Positions 1 to 8,375 of a DNA stretch of 64,000 nt are shown here, one piece after another. The notes beneath the pieces were generated by a model that worked only from the letters and a program-made list of their open reading frames with translations, was not told the DNA's origin and made no database searches. The stretch's first letter is position 1. Each line of letters opens with the position of its first letter. The translations under genes and the position numbers were made by a program. The stretch comes from Pyxidicoccus parkwaysis (lineage in GTDB: Bacteria; Myxococcota; Myxococcia; Myxococcales; Myxococcaceae), in contig NZ_CP071090.1 of assembly GCF_017301735.1 (NCBI RefSeq), positions 5,756,001 to 5,820,000 on the forward strand, given 5' to 3'.

Positions 1-264
1 CCGGAGTACGAAGAGAATGCCCAGTCCGAGCTGGCGGACTACACGCTGTCCAGCCTGCTCGAGTCGCAGCGGCGCGAAATCATGCTCATCGACGCGGCGC
101 TGCGCCGCATGGACATGGGCGTCTTCGGAGACTGCGTGGACTGCGGCTTCGAGATTCCGATTGAGCGCCTGGAGGCCCTGCCCTTCGCCATCCGCTGCGA
201 GGAGGACGCGACGCTCCATGAGCTGGAGACGCGCGGCGGGCCTGCCGCCACGCCGTCGATGTAA
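1..264 (+). CDS. DksA/TraR-type zinc-finger protein, C-terminal part
   Basis: Frame 1 is open from the first base of the window and ends at TAA 262-264, giving the last 87 residues of a gene that starts upstream. The tail has the DksA/TraR layout: an acidic helical stretch, then GDCVDCGFEIPIERLEALP and a further Cys in AIRCEED. DksA-family proteins bind RNA polymerase through the secondary channel and tune transcription with ppGpp. The classical finger has four cysteines; here the residue expected to be the fourth is Asp, so this is a three-Cys variant. Zinc-independent DksA paralogues are known, so function need not be lost. The N-terminal coiled coil with its tip acids is outside the window, so the exact subfamily is not settled. 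Confidence 0.75.
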   Translation, partial: PEYEENAQSELADYTLSSLLESQRREIMLIDAALRRMDMGVFGDCVDCGFEIPIERLEALPFAIRCEEDATLHELETRGGPAATPSM

Positions 265-315
265 CCGGAACACGCCCGAGACATGGGGCGCTCTCCGTGC
301 CGCCCGGGGAGCGCC

Positions 316-900
316 CTAGTTGTCATCCTTCTTGAGGACGACGAACCGGTAGTTCTCCAGCTCGTTCTGCCCCGCCGTGTAGAGCACGGTGAGGAGCATG
401 TCGTACGGAACCTTCTTGTCCGCGATGACGGACAGCTCCCTGCTGAAGGGAGCCGCGGGGTTCCGCTCGGCGATGTACTTCAGCTTCTCCACTTCCTTCT
501 TCAGCTGCGCGTCGAGCGGAAGCACCAGCCGGCCCTGGAGCTTGTCGGCCGGAATCTGCCCGTTCGCCAGCCGCAGGACTTCACGCTCTCCCACCAGGAT
601 GTTCTTGGGGGTGATGGTGATGGCCACGGTGTCCTTCGGCGTGGCGCGCGTGGTGGACACGGGCGGACGCACGTCCTCGGACGCCGTAATCGCCGCGGAG
701 GACGAGGCGAAGGACTTGAGCAGGAACACCAGGAGGATGGTCATCATGTCCATCATCGCGGTGATGTTCAGCTCCTTGATTTCGCCCGCGGCCTCGCGCT
801 CCTTGCGCTTCTTGCGCGCCAGCGCCTTGCGGTAGCGCAGCCGCGCGAGCTGCTCATCGTCGACGTCGCTGTGGGCGGCGGGTGTCGTCGGCTCGGCCAT
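316..900 (-). CDS. ExbD/TolR-family proton-channel subunit (second copy)
   Basis: A 194-residue inner-membrane protein with a basic cytoplasmic N-terminus of about 45 residues, one membrane helix (about 52-70, TILLVFLLKSFASS) and a periplasmic domain. The motif LNITAMMDMM carries the membrane-entry Asp (D51) that carries protons in TolR/ExbD/MotB proteins. It is the last gene of a TolQ-TolR-TolR trio, 3 nt after the preceding TolR gene. The same one-plus-two layout is described for the AglR-AglQ-AglS stator that drives Myxococcus gliding; AglX/AglV are a further related pair. I cannot say from sequence alone which set this is. The nearby aglZ gene makes a motility role attractive, but that is inference. 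Confidence 0.85.
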   Translation of the reverse strand: MAEPTTPAAHSDVDDEQLARLRYRKALARKKRKEREAAGEIKELNITAMMDMMTILLVFLLKSFASSSAAITASEDVRPPVSTTRATPKDTVAITITPKNILVGEREVLRLANGQIPADKLQGRLVLPLDAQLKKEVEKLKYIAERNPAAPFSRELSVIADKKVPYDMLLTVLYTAGQNELENYRFVVLKKDDN

Positions 901-903
901 GGC

Positions 904-1434
904 TCAGATTGCCCCGAGGGTGACGTCCGGGAACAGCAGGCGGTGCGGCGCGGCCTGCGTCTCGCGGATGGCGTCCAGCGTCTGGGTGAGCGCCTCGTAG
1001 GGGATGTCCGGGTCCGCGCCGACGATGACCTTCGTCTCGGCGGGGAACGCGTTCTTGATCTCCACCATCTTCGCGTTGAGCGTCTTGAAGTCGTAGTCGC
1101 CGTCCGCGAGCACCGGAATGGTGGGCGCATCCGGCGCGGCGCCCTCCTGGCCGAGGGTGGTGTTCTGGCTGCTGATGAAGTGCCCCTTCTTGGAGATGAG
1201 CACGGACAGCGTGAGCTTCTGCTCGTCCTGCCCCTCCTGCGTCATGCCCGCGCTGGGCGCGCCGTAGGCGGGGGCATTCACGTTCAGGATGCCGAACGTG
1301 GCCAGGCCCGTAATCGACAGCAGCATGAACAGGATGAGATTCATGAGGATGTCGAGGTACGGGACGATGTTCAGCTCGCCCGTCTCCTCTTCCTCACGGA
1401 CCTTCAGCTTGCGCCGGGAGTAGTGGAACGCCAT
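904..1434 (-). CDS. ExbD/TolR-family proton-channel subunit (first copy)
   Basis: A 176-residue protein: short basic N-terminus, the motif GELNIVPYLDILMN, one membrane helix (about 30-50) and a periplasmic domain. The channel Asp is residue 28. This is the same number as the catalytic Asp of AglQ, whose D28N mutant blocks gliding in M. xanthus. The agreement is suggestive only, because this Asp lies near position 25 in most small TolR/ExbD proteins. The gene lies 21 nt downstream of the TolQ-like gene and 3 nt upstream of a second TolR gene, so the three are almost certainly one operon making one proton-driven complex. The second, longer TolR paralogue diverges outside the membrane segment, which fits a heteromeric stator. 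Confidence 0.85.
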   Translation of the reverse strand: MAFHYSRRKLKVREEEETGELNIVPYLDILMNLILFMLLSITGLATFGILNVNAPAYGAPSAGMTQEGQDEQKLTLSVLISKKGHFISSQNTTLGQEGAAPDAPTIPVLADGDYDFKTLNAKMVEIKNAFPAETKVIVGADPDIPYEALTQTLDAIRETQAAPHRLLFPDVTLGAI

Positions 1435-1455
1435 GGCCGCGCACCCGTCCCTTCT

Positions 1456-2193
1456 CTACGACGCGCGAGACTCGAGCTCCGTGGTTGCCGGGTCCACCGT
1501 CCCACGGCGGGACAGGAGGTTCTCCAGCTTCAGCGCGTTGAGCTCCATCGACTCCACCAGCCCCTTCGCGTACGAGGTGAGGAACAGGTGGAACACGATG
1601 CAGAGCACCGCGATGGAGAGCGCGAAGGCGGTGTTGTTCATCGCCTTGGAGATACCGTCCGACAGGAGGCTCTGCTTCTGCTCCGCCGGCACGTTGCCGA
1701 GCGCCTGGAAGGTGCCGATGAGGCCGAAGATGGTGCCGACGAGGCCCACCAGCGTGGCGATGTTCGCGAGGGACCACAGCCACGGAATGCGCTTGGACAC
1801 GTGCGGGCTGTGCTCGACGATGGCCTCTTCCACCGCCTTGGCCACTTCAATCTCGCCGCGGTTGGCGTTGACGAGGCCCGCGCGGATGACCTTCGCCAGC
1901 GGCGAGTTGGGCGCCATGCTGCACACCTTCACCGCGCGGTCCAGGTTGCCGCTGCGCACCAGCTTGGCGATCTGCTCCATGAACGGAGGCGCCGGCAGGT
2001 TGTAGCGGAACACCACCGTGACGATGCGCTCCAGCGCGACGGCCAGCGAGCACGCCAGCCAGAACAGGTTCACGAACATGAACGGGCCGCCATCCTTGAA
2101 GAACTTGATGACGGAGTCCGTGACGCCCAACTTGCCGCCCTCCGTGGCCGCAAGGGTCACGTCCAGCAGCAGCTCGCTCACCGAGTGAATCAT
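1456..2193 (-). CDS. MotA/TolQ/ExbB proton-channel family protein
   Basis: A 245-residue polytopic inner-membrane protein. A first helix lies near 35-55 (FMFVNLFWLACSLAVALERI), a cytoplasmic segment follows, then two helices near 120-145 (LWSLANIATLVGLVGTIFGLIG) and 165-190. The LVGTIFGLIGTF stretch is the TolQ/ExbB/MotA signature around the channel-lining Thr. It heads the operon with two TolR/ExbD genes, and a 164-nt gap after topA leaves room for its own promoter. The product would form the proton channel with the TolR proteins, powering Tol-Pal-like envelope work, TonB-like transport, or Agl-type gliding. No Pal, TolB or TonB gene is adjacent, which argues mildly against a standard Tol-Pal operon. 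Confidence 0.87.
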   Translation of the reverse strand: MIHSVSELLLDVTLAATEGGKLGVTDSVIKFFKDGGPFMFVNLFWLACSLAVALERIVTVVFRYNLPAPPFMEQIAKLVRSGNLDRAVKVCSMAPNSPLAKVIRAGLVNANRGEIEVAKAVEEAIVEHSPHVSKRIPWLWSLANIATLVGLVGTIFGLIGTFQALGNVPAEQKQSLLSDGISKAMNNTAFALSIAVLCIVFHLFLTSYAKGLVESMELNALKLENLLSRRGTVDPATTELESRAS

Positions 2194-2357
2194 CGCGCCT
2201 GATGTCCTTTCGACGCCCGTCCCCCCGGGTGGGCCCGTCCGCTCACGGGCACCGACTGGGACTCTCCCCGAGGAGGGGGCAGCCAGGACTTCTAGGGCGG
2301 GCCCGCCGAGTGTGTCAAGCCACGGACGGGACCCAGCCCTTCGGAACTACTAGGCTT

Positions 2358-4919
2358 TCAAGCAGCCGAGGAGGCTTCCGGTGAACCCGGAACGCCCGCC
2401 TGCTCCACGACCTCCCGCCGGTAGTCGCACTCCTTGTTCGGGCAGGAGATGTAGGCACCGTCCCGCTTCGAGAACTTCTGCAGGAGGTACGGCGACGCGC
2501 ACTGCGGGCATGCCTCCGCCAGGGGCCTGTCCCACGCGGCGAACTTGCAGTCCGGGTACCGGTTGCAGCCGAAGAAGATCTTCCCGCGGCCGCTGCGGCG
2601 CTCCGTGAGGTAGCCCTGCTTGCATTCCGGGCACGACACGCCGATGGAGATGGGCTTGGACGTCTTGCACTCCGGATAGCCGGAGCAGGCCATGAAGCGC
2701 CCGAAGCGGCCGCGCTTGATGACCATGGGCTTGCCGCACTTCTCGCACTTCTCGTCCGTGGTCTCCTCCTCCACGATGACGATTTTGCCCTCGGCGTCCC
2801 GCTTGAAGTCCTTGGTGTTCTTGCAGTCGGGATAGTTCGAGCAGGCGAGGAAGTGCCCCATCTTCCCGAACTTGATGACGAAGGGGTTGCCGCACTTCTC
2901 GCAGGCGATGTCGGTCTTGATTTCCTCGCGCTTGACGTCGCGCATCTCCGCCTTCGCCTTCTCGAGCGTCTCCTTGAAGGGCCCGTAGAAGTCGTGCAGC
3001 ACGGCCTTCCAGCTCGTGCCGCCCTCGGAGATCTGGTCCAGCTTCTCCTCCATGGTGGCGGTGAAGGTGACGTCCAGCTCGTGGGGGAAGTGCTTGACCA
3101 GCATCTCGTTGGTCATCTGCCCCAAATCCGTGGGACGGAAGCGGCCCTCGAGCTTCTCCACGTACTTCTTGTCCTGGATGGTGGAGAGAATGGCGGCGTA
3201 GGTGGACGGACGGCCGATGCCGCGCTCCTCCAGCTCCTTCACCAGCGTGGCCTCGCTGAAGCGCGGGGGCGGCTGGGTGAAGTGCTGCTCGTGGAGCAGC
3301 TTCTGGAGGGCCAGCTTCTCGCCCTCGGTGAGGAAGGGCAGCTCGCCGATGGCGTCCTCGCCATCCACGCCGTCCTCGCCCGCGGCCTTCGCCTTCTCCT
3401 TCTCCGCCTCCTCTTCCGGCGTCAGGCCCGCGCCGTACACCGCGAGGTAGCCGGGGAACTTCAACGTGCTGCCGGAGGCGCGGAACGTGGCCCGGCCCGC
3501 GGAGATGTCCGCGCTCGTCTGGTCATACACGGCCGGCTTCATCTGGCACGCCACGAAGCGGTTCCAGATGAGCTCGTAGAGGCGGTACATGTCCGTCTCG
3601 CCCATGGCCTCGAAGAACGGGCGCACGCGCTCGGGCGGGTACTCCAGGGACGTGGGCCGGATGGCCTCGTGCGCGTCCTGGGCGCTCTTGCGCGAGCGGT
3701 ACACCACCGGCTCTTCCGGCAGGTAGTCCTTGCCGTACTTGTCGCCGATGAGCTCACGCACCGACTTCACCGCGTCGTCGGACAGACGGGTGGAGTCCGT
3801 ACGCATGTATGTAATCAGCGCCGTCTGGCCCTCCTCGCCGAGGGGCACGCCCTCGTAGAGCTTCTGGGCCAGCGTCATCGTCTTCTTGGCGGTGAAGGAC
3901 AGCCGGTTGGCGGCCTCCTGCTGCAGCTTGGAGGTGATGAACGGCGCGGGCGCGTTGCGGCGGCGCTCGCGGCGGTCCACCTTGGCCACCACGAACTCGG
4001 CCTTCTCCAGCTCGGTGACGAGGCCCTCGGTGGTGGCCCGGTCCTTCAGCTCCACCTTCTTGCCATCCACCTTGGACAGCTTCGCCTTGAAGGGCGGCGG
4101 GCCCACGGGGCCTTGCAGCAGCGCGTCCAGCGTCCAGTACTCCTGCGGGACGAAGGCCTTGATTTCGGCCTCGCGCTCCACAATCAGGCGCACCGCCACG
4201 GACTGCACGCGGCCGGCGGACAGGCCCCGGCGGATCTTCTGCCAGAGCAGCGGCGAAATCTGGTAGCCCACGAGCCGGTCGAGGATGCGGCGCGTCTGCT
4301 GCGAGTCGTAGCTGTCCTGGTTCAGCTCGCGCGGCTGAGCAATCGCCTCCTGGACGGCCTTCTTGGTGATTTCGTTGAAGGTGACGCGCATGGAGTCCGG
4401 GTGCGCGAGCTCTTCCTTGATGTGCCAGGCAATGGCCTCGCCCTCGCGGTCGGGGTCCGTCGCGAGGAAGACCTTGTCGGCGGACTTCGCCATCTTCTTG
4501 AGCTCGTTGAGGACCTTCTCCTTGCCCTTGATGACCTCGTACTCGGGCTGGAAGTCATGGTCCACGTCGACGCCCATCTTGCTCTTGGGCAGGTCCTTCA
4601 CGTGGCCCACGGAGGCCTTCACCGTGTAGCCGGAGCCCAGGTACTTCTTGATGGTCTTCGCCTTGGCGGGAGACTCCACCACCACGAGGTAGTGCGGGCC
4701 CTTGCCACGGGGCGTGGCCTCCTCCTCCGCGTCCGCCTCCACGGTGGGAAGCGTGTCGTCGTCGCCCTTCTTGGTGCGACGGCGGGCCGCCGTCTTCTTC
4801 GCCTTGGCCGCCGGCTTCTTCTTGGCGGCCGTCTTCTTCTTGGCGGCAGCCTTGCGGGGCGACTTCGTCTCCTCCGCCGCCTCCGTCTCTTCCACCTGCT
4901 TCTTCGTCCGCGTGGCCAT
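2358..4919 (-). CDS. topA: DNA topoisomerase I (type IA)
   Basis: Relaxes negative supercoils by cutting and resealing one strand. The 853-residue protein opens with about 70 residues very rich in Lys and Ala, absent from E. coli TopA. The TOPRIM domain follows (VVVESPAKAKTI and ATDPDREGEA, with acidic metal ligands). The catalytic tyrosine is Y371 in LITYMRTDSTRLS. The C-terminus holds four tetracysteine zinc ribbons, three ending YPDC or YPEC and the last ending PNKEC. The ATG at 4919 follows a good ribosome-binding site (AGGTAGGAG), 11 nt after the dprA stop, so dprA and topA form an operon, a common bacterial pairing. The Lys/Ala extension resembles histone-H1-like tails and may add DNA affinity; that is inference. 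Confidence 0.97.
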   Translation of the reverse strand: MATRTKKQVEETEAAEETKSPRKAAAKKKTAAKKKPAAKAKKTAARRRTKKGDDDTLPTVEADAEEEATPRGKGPHYLVVVESPAKAKTIKKYLGSGYTVKASVGHVKDLPKSKMGVDVDHDFQPEYEVIKGKEKVLNELKKMAKSADKVFLATDPDREGEAIAWHIKEELAHPDSMRVTFNEITKKAVQEAIAQPRELNQDSYDSQQTRRILDRLVGYQISPLLWQKIRRGLSAGRVQSVAVRLIVEREAEIKAFVPQEYWTLDALLQGPVGPPPFKAKLSKVDGKKVELKDRATTEGLVTELEKAEFVVAKVDRRERRRNAPAPFITSKLQQEAANRLSFTAKKTMTLAQKLYEGVPLGEEGQTALITYMRTDSTRLSDDAVKSVRELIGDKYGKDYLPEEPVVYRSRKSAQDAHEAIRPTSLEYPPERVRPFFEAMGETDMYRLYELIWNRFVACQMKPAVYDQTSADISAGRATFRASGSTLKFPGYLAVYGAGLTPEEEAEKEKAKAAGEDGVDGEDAIGELPFLTEGEKLALQKLLHEQHFTQPPPRFSEATLVKELEERGIGRPSTYAAILSTIQDKKYVEKLEGRFRPTDLGQMTNEMLVKHFPHELDVTFTATMEEKLDQISEGGTSWKAVLHDFYGPFKETLEKAKAEMRDVKREEIKTDIACEKCGNPFVIKFGKMGHFLACSNYPDCKNTKDFKRDAEGKIVIVEEETTDEKCEKCGKPMVIKRGRFGRFMACSGYPECKTSKPISIGVSCPECKQGYLTERRSGRGKIFFGCNRYPDCKFAAWDRPLAEACPQCASPYLLQKFSKRDGAYISCPNKECDYRREVVEQAGVPGSPEASSAA

Positions 4920-4930
4920 GACTCTCCTAC

Positions 4931-6052
4931 CTAGACCTTTTCGTACACCTTGCCCGGGTGCTGGATGACCAGCCCCGTCAACTCCAGCTCCACCAGCGCG
5001 CTGGTGAGCGCCGCCGGTGAGAGGCTGCTGCCGAGCAGCACCTCGTCAAATGTCCGGGGAACCCGGTCCAACACCCCGTAGGTGCCCTTCGCTTCCGCGG
5101 AGAGCTCGTCCCACGAGGCCCCGGGGATTGGAGCCACCGTGTTCCCCGGCTGAACGCCCACCACCCGCCACACATCTTCCGGGCCCAGGCATGCGCTCGC
5201 ATGCCCGTCCCGCAGCAGCTCGTTGCAGCCCACCGCCGCCGCCTGCCTCACATCCCCGGGCAGCGCGTATACCGGCCGCCCCTGCGCCCGCCCCGCCTCC
5301 GCCGTGTACAGCGCCCCGGAGCCCTTCCCCGCCCTCAACACCAGGACCACGTCCGATGCGCCGGAGATGAGTCGGTTGCGGCGCGGGAAAGTCGTGACGC
5401 TCGCCCGGACCCCAGGCGGGAGCTCGCTGAAGAACACGCCCCCACGCCCCAAAACGTGAGGAAGCAGGCGGGCTTGCGCCGGGTCCAACGCATCCAGGGC
5501 CGAGCCCACGAAGGCCCATGTCTCGCCGCCCACGTCCAGGGCGCCCCAGTGGCACGCCTGGTCCACGCCGATGGCCGCCCCCGACACCACCCCCACCCCC
5601 GCCGAAGCCACCCGCCGCGCGAAGTCCCGGGCAAAAGGTAGGAATCCATGGTCCGGATGGCGGCTGCCCACCATGGCCACCCGGCGCCGGGGAAGCCCGG
5701 GCTGCCCCCGGTAGAAGAGCAGCGGAGGCGCGTCCTCCACCTCCCGCAGCCGGTCCGGATACGTGGGCTGCCCGGCGAATGCCACCCGCAGGCCACCCCG
5801 GCGGCAGGCCTCCAGCACCCGCGCCGCCAGCGAAGGCAGCGCGTCCACCGCCGCCAGCCGCGTACGCACCTGTGAGGAGACCGGCGCCTGGGACACCCAG
5901 TCCCGTACAGGGACGGAGGCGAGCGCCGCGAGACTTCCATCCGCGAAGGCGCGCAGGGCGGCCAGCGTCCTCGGCCCCAGGCCGGGAACGGCCCAGAGTG
6001 CCAGGCATGCCTGCTCTTCCGCCGTGAGGCTGTCCGTCTCAGCGTCCGCCAT
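4931..6052 (-). CDS. dprA: DNA-processing protein DprA/Smf
   Basis: Binds incoming single-stranded DNA during transformation and loads RecA. The open frame extends to 6142, but the ATG at 6052 is preferred: it has AGGGGAC upstream and begins at the conserved N-terminus (MADAETDSL), giving 373 residues. An HhH-like segment (LWAVPGLGPRTLAAL) comes first, then the Rossmann-like core with VAMVGSRHPDHG, VVSGAAIGVDQACHWGAL, FPRRNRLISGASDVVLVL and a lysine-rich strand (RAGKGSGALYTAEAG). A winged-helix-like tail (TFDEVLLGSSLSPAALTSAL) follows, as in long DprA proteins. The gene is directly upstream of topA. Myxobacteria are naturally transformable and DprA is expected to serve that. Confidence 0.95.
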   Translation of the reverse strand: MADAETDSLTAEEQACLALWAVPGLGPRTLAALRAFADGSLAALASVPVRDWVSQAPVSSQVRTRLAAVDALPSLAARVLEACRRGGLRVAFAGQPTYPDRLREVEDAPPLLFYRGQPGLPRRRVAMVGSRHPDHGFLPFARDFARRVASAGVGVVSGAAIGVDQACHWGALDVGGETWAFVGSALDALDPAQARLLPHVLGRGGVFFSELPPGVRASVTTFPRRNRLISGASDVVLVLRAGKGSGALYTAEAGRAQGRPVYALPGDVRQAAAVGCNELLRDGHASACLGPEDVWRVVGVQPGNTVAPIPGASWDELSAEAKGTYGVLDRVPRTFDEVLLGSSLSPAALTSALVELELTGLVIQHPGKVYEKV

Positions 6053-6146
6053 ACCGTCCCCTGCCTGTTTCCCACCTATATAGAAGATGGGTCCCCAGGA
6101 GGGGCGCGACACATAGACACCGGACCGCCACCGGTCAAGCACTCAG

Positions 6147-6166
6147 CCCCTCCATTGCCGGAGGGG
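6147..6166 (-). terminator. Hairpin downstream of the LysM gene
   Basis: CCCCTCC, six-base loop, GGAGGGG: a perfect 7-bp GC stem about 45 nt past the LysM stop and before the dprA start. There is no T-run, so it may be a weak or Rho-assisted terminator. Confidence 0.4.
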
Positions 6167-6212
6167 ATGCACATTTCCTGCCGGATTCCGGGCCCTTGGA
6201 AGCCCAGGAAAT

Positions 6213-7424
6213 TCAGCGGCTGGCGGTGGGCTCGCCCACGCGCATGACGGCGCGGTCGCCTGCGACGAGCTCCTCCAGCGAGCGCACCATGAGGCAGTTG
6301 GAGGTGCGCTCCTTCACCTCGGTCACCAGGCAGGAGCCGATGTCCTCCCAGGGGAAGCGCTTCTCGCGCGCGGTGAGCGGCTTGGCGGGCTGGCCGAGCA
6401 CCTGGAGGGACGGGTCCCCCTGACGGAGGATGGTGAAGGTGTTGCCGAGCTGCACGCCGTCCGCGCTGCCCTTGTCCAACACCACCGTGTGGAACTCGCC
6501 GAGCAGCGTCAGGTACGGCACCAGCGCGGTGACGACGGTGGCCTGGACCTCCTTGGCGTTGGGCTTCGGGGCCACGCGCTCGGTGAGGCGCTCACCCACG
6601 GGGCCCACCAGGTCGCCGCGCTCCATGCCGTCCCACGTGTCCACCACCTGGGCGGTGACGAAGTTGTCGCTCACGCGGATCACGCGCACCGTGCCGAGGA
6701 AGTCCGTGAGGTAGCCCAGCTTCTTCTTCGTCACCGGGTGGGTGACCGTCTGGGAGGTGTGGAAGACGACGTAGCGGTCCCCCACCTTGGCGTTGCCCTT
6801 CTTCTTGAAGCGGATGTAGGCGGTGTCCGGGAAGGACAGCATCAGCGCGCCGGAGGCGGAGCCCTCGATGCGGCCGGCCTCGTCCAGCTCACGCTGGGTG
6901 ACGAAGCCCTGCGTCGTCACGGGGCGCGAGCTCGACACGTCGTAGCCAATCTTCCCCGTCACCGTGACGAGGTCGCCGCCGCTCAATTCGGTGGGCGCCG
7001 TGACGTCCTCGGCGGCGATTTCGGTGCCCGGGGCCACGCGGGTGGGCACCTCCTCGCCCGTGCCGTAGAAGCGCACCTGGTTGCCCGGGTAGATCCAATG
7101 CGGGTTGGCGATTTCGGGGTTGTAGGACCAGACCTTCGGCCAGTACCAGGGGCTGCCCAGGTAGCGCTGGGAGAGGTCCCAGAGCGTGTCGCCCTCCTGC
7201 ACCTGGTGGACCTCGCCCGGGGCGCTCTCGCGGCCCTTGGTGCCGGGAGGCACGGACACGGTGCCCTGGGGACGCTCGGGCGCCTCGTCCATGACCTCGG
7301 CGCCCTCCGTCTCATTGCCGGTGTCCTGGTCCTGCTCCTCGCTGCCCTCCTGCTGGGCGCGTGCGCTCCAGGCCGGCGCGACGGCGAGGCTCAACATCAG
7401 CGAGGTGAGGATCCGGGAGCGCAT
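6213..7424 (-). CDS. Secreted LysM-domain envelope protein
   Basis: About 403 residues. The start is the ATG at 7424, preceded by AAAGGACG and followed by a type I signal peptide (MRSRILTSLMLSLAVAPAWSARA); the longer frame upstream is not used. After an acidic Gln/Glu-rich linker comes a LysM module near residues 75-125 (VQEGDTLWDLSQRYLG through WIYPGNQVRFY), which binds peptidoglycan glycan. The rest, with repeated short beta-rich blocks such as GDRYVVFHT and GDLVGPVGERL, is not recognised. The gene follows a CpoB-like lipoprotein by 26 nt, so both probably act together at the cell wall. LysM plus an unknown C-terminal domain is common in myxobacteria; no catalytic motif was found. Confidence 0.8.
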   Translation of the reverse strand: MRSRILTSLMLSLAVAPAWSARAQQEGSEEQDQDTGNETEGAEVMDEAPERPQGTVSVPPGTKGRESAPGEVHQVQEGDTLWDLSQRYLGSPWYWPKVWSYNPEIANPHWIYPGNQVRFYGTGEEVPTRVAPGTEIAAEDVTAPTELSGGDLVTVTGKIGYDVSSSRPVTTQGFVTQRELDEAGRIEGSASGALMLSFPDTAYIRFKKKGNAKVGDRYVVFHTSQTVTHPVTKKKLGYLTDFLGTVRVIRVSDNFVTAQVVDTWDGMERGDLVGPVGERLTERVAPKPNAKEVQATVVTALVPYLTLLGEFHTVVLDKGSADGVQLGNTFTILRQGDPSLQVLGQPAKPLTAREKRFPWEDIGSCLVTEVKERTSNCLMVRSLEELVAGDRAVMRVGEPTASR

Positions 7425-7450
7425 CGCACGACGTCCTTTCGAAAGAGCCT

Positions 7451-8302
7451 TCACTGCGGGAGCGCGGCGAGCCGCTGCTCCGCCTGCGTGGCGGCGGCCG
7501 TCCCCGGGAACTGGGTGACGACACGGGTATAGAGCGCCTTGGCATCCGCGGCTTGATTGAGCCGCATCCGGCACTCGGCGAGCCGGAGCATGCTGTCCAG
7601 CATGGCATCTCCGGCGGGATAGGTCTTGATGAGCCGCTCGAAGGTGCGCGCGGCGTCCTTGAACTCGCTGAGGCCGATCAGCCCGAGCCCGCTGAAGTAC
7701 AGCGCGTTGTCGGCGCGAGGGTGGCGCGGGTTCTCCTCCGCGAAGCGGCGCAGGCGCTCCACGCCGCCCTCCACGTTGCCGGTGCGCAGGAGCGACACGG
7801 CCTTGTCGTACTCGGCGTCCAGCACGTCCGGGTCCTTCTCCTCCGCGGCGTCGTCGCGCGAGGAGACCACCGTGGCGGCGTCGCCACCCGAGGAGGCCGA
7901 CGCCCCGTCCGGCACGGCGCTGATGAACATCTCCATCTGCTCCGAGTCCGGCTCCACCACGGCCACCGCAGTGGGCAGCTTCGGCGCGGGCTCGTTGCGC
8001 GGCTTGAGCTTCACCACCGCCAGCTCCGGCGTGGCGCCCAGGCCGTCTCCCGAGGGCGAGGGGCTCGCATTCGAGGGCGCGGCCTTCGCGGCACCCTCAC
8101 CGGAGCGGACCTTGTCCACCGCCGCGTGCGCCTCCAGGCGCTGCAGGCGCTCCGTGAGGCGCGCCTGCGACTCGCGCAGGGACTGCAGCTCCGCTCGCAA
8201 CGCCCCCACATCCGCCTGGCTGGCGGCGTTGGACGCGCAGGCGCTCAGCACGCACAACGGCGCGGCGGCGAGCAAACGGAAGATGACGGAGCGCGCGGGC
8301 AC
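7451..8302 (-). CDS. CpoB/YbgF-like TPR lipoprotein
   Basis: A GTG start at 8302 (AGAGG upstream) gives 283 residues with a lipoprotein signal peptide: basic start, hydrophobic stretch and lipobox LSAC. A short coiled coil follows (LRAELQSLRESQARLTERLQRLE), then a low-complexity linker. The C-terminal about 115 residues hold TPR-like repeats (AEYDKAVSLLRTGNVEGGVERL, NALYFSGLGLIGLSEFKDA, MLRLAECRMRLNQAADA). Coiled coil plus C-terminal TPRs is the architecture of CpoB/YbgF, which coordinates peptidoglycan synthesis with Tol-dependent outer-membrane constriction. YbgF normally sits beside tolQRAB-pal; here a TolQ/TolR trio lies five genes downstream, which is suggestive. A BamD-like or generic TPR lipoprotein is possible. 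Confidence 0.72.
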   Translation of the reverse strand: MPARSVIFRLLAAAPLCVLSACASNAASQADVGALRAELQSLRESQARLTERLQRLEAHAAVDKVRSGEGAAKAAPSNASPSPSGDGLGATPELAVVKLKPRNEPAPKLPTAVAVVEPDSEQMEMFISAVPDGASASSGGDAATVVSSRDDAAEEKDPDVLDAEYDKAVSLLRTGNVEGGVERLRRFAEENPRHPRADNALYFSGLGLIGLSEFKDAARTFERLIKTYPAGDAMLDSMLRLAECRMRLNQAADAKALYTRVVTQFPGTAAATQAEQRLAALPQ

Positions 8303-8375
8303 GGGCCTCTTCGGACGGGAGTCGTCCCGAGGATAGGAAGGGCCGTCGGAGAGCGTCAAGAAAACGGCCGGCGCC

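Noticed and set aside
283..2202. 639-residue plus-strand frame over the TolQ/TolR genes
   Set aside because: Composition is His/Arg/Val-rich, and the opposite strand encodes three clear families with ribosome-binding sites.
2853..4934. 693-residue plus-strand frame over topA
   Set aside because: Shadow of topA, whose motifs and zinc ribbons are unmistakable.
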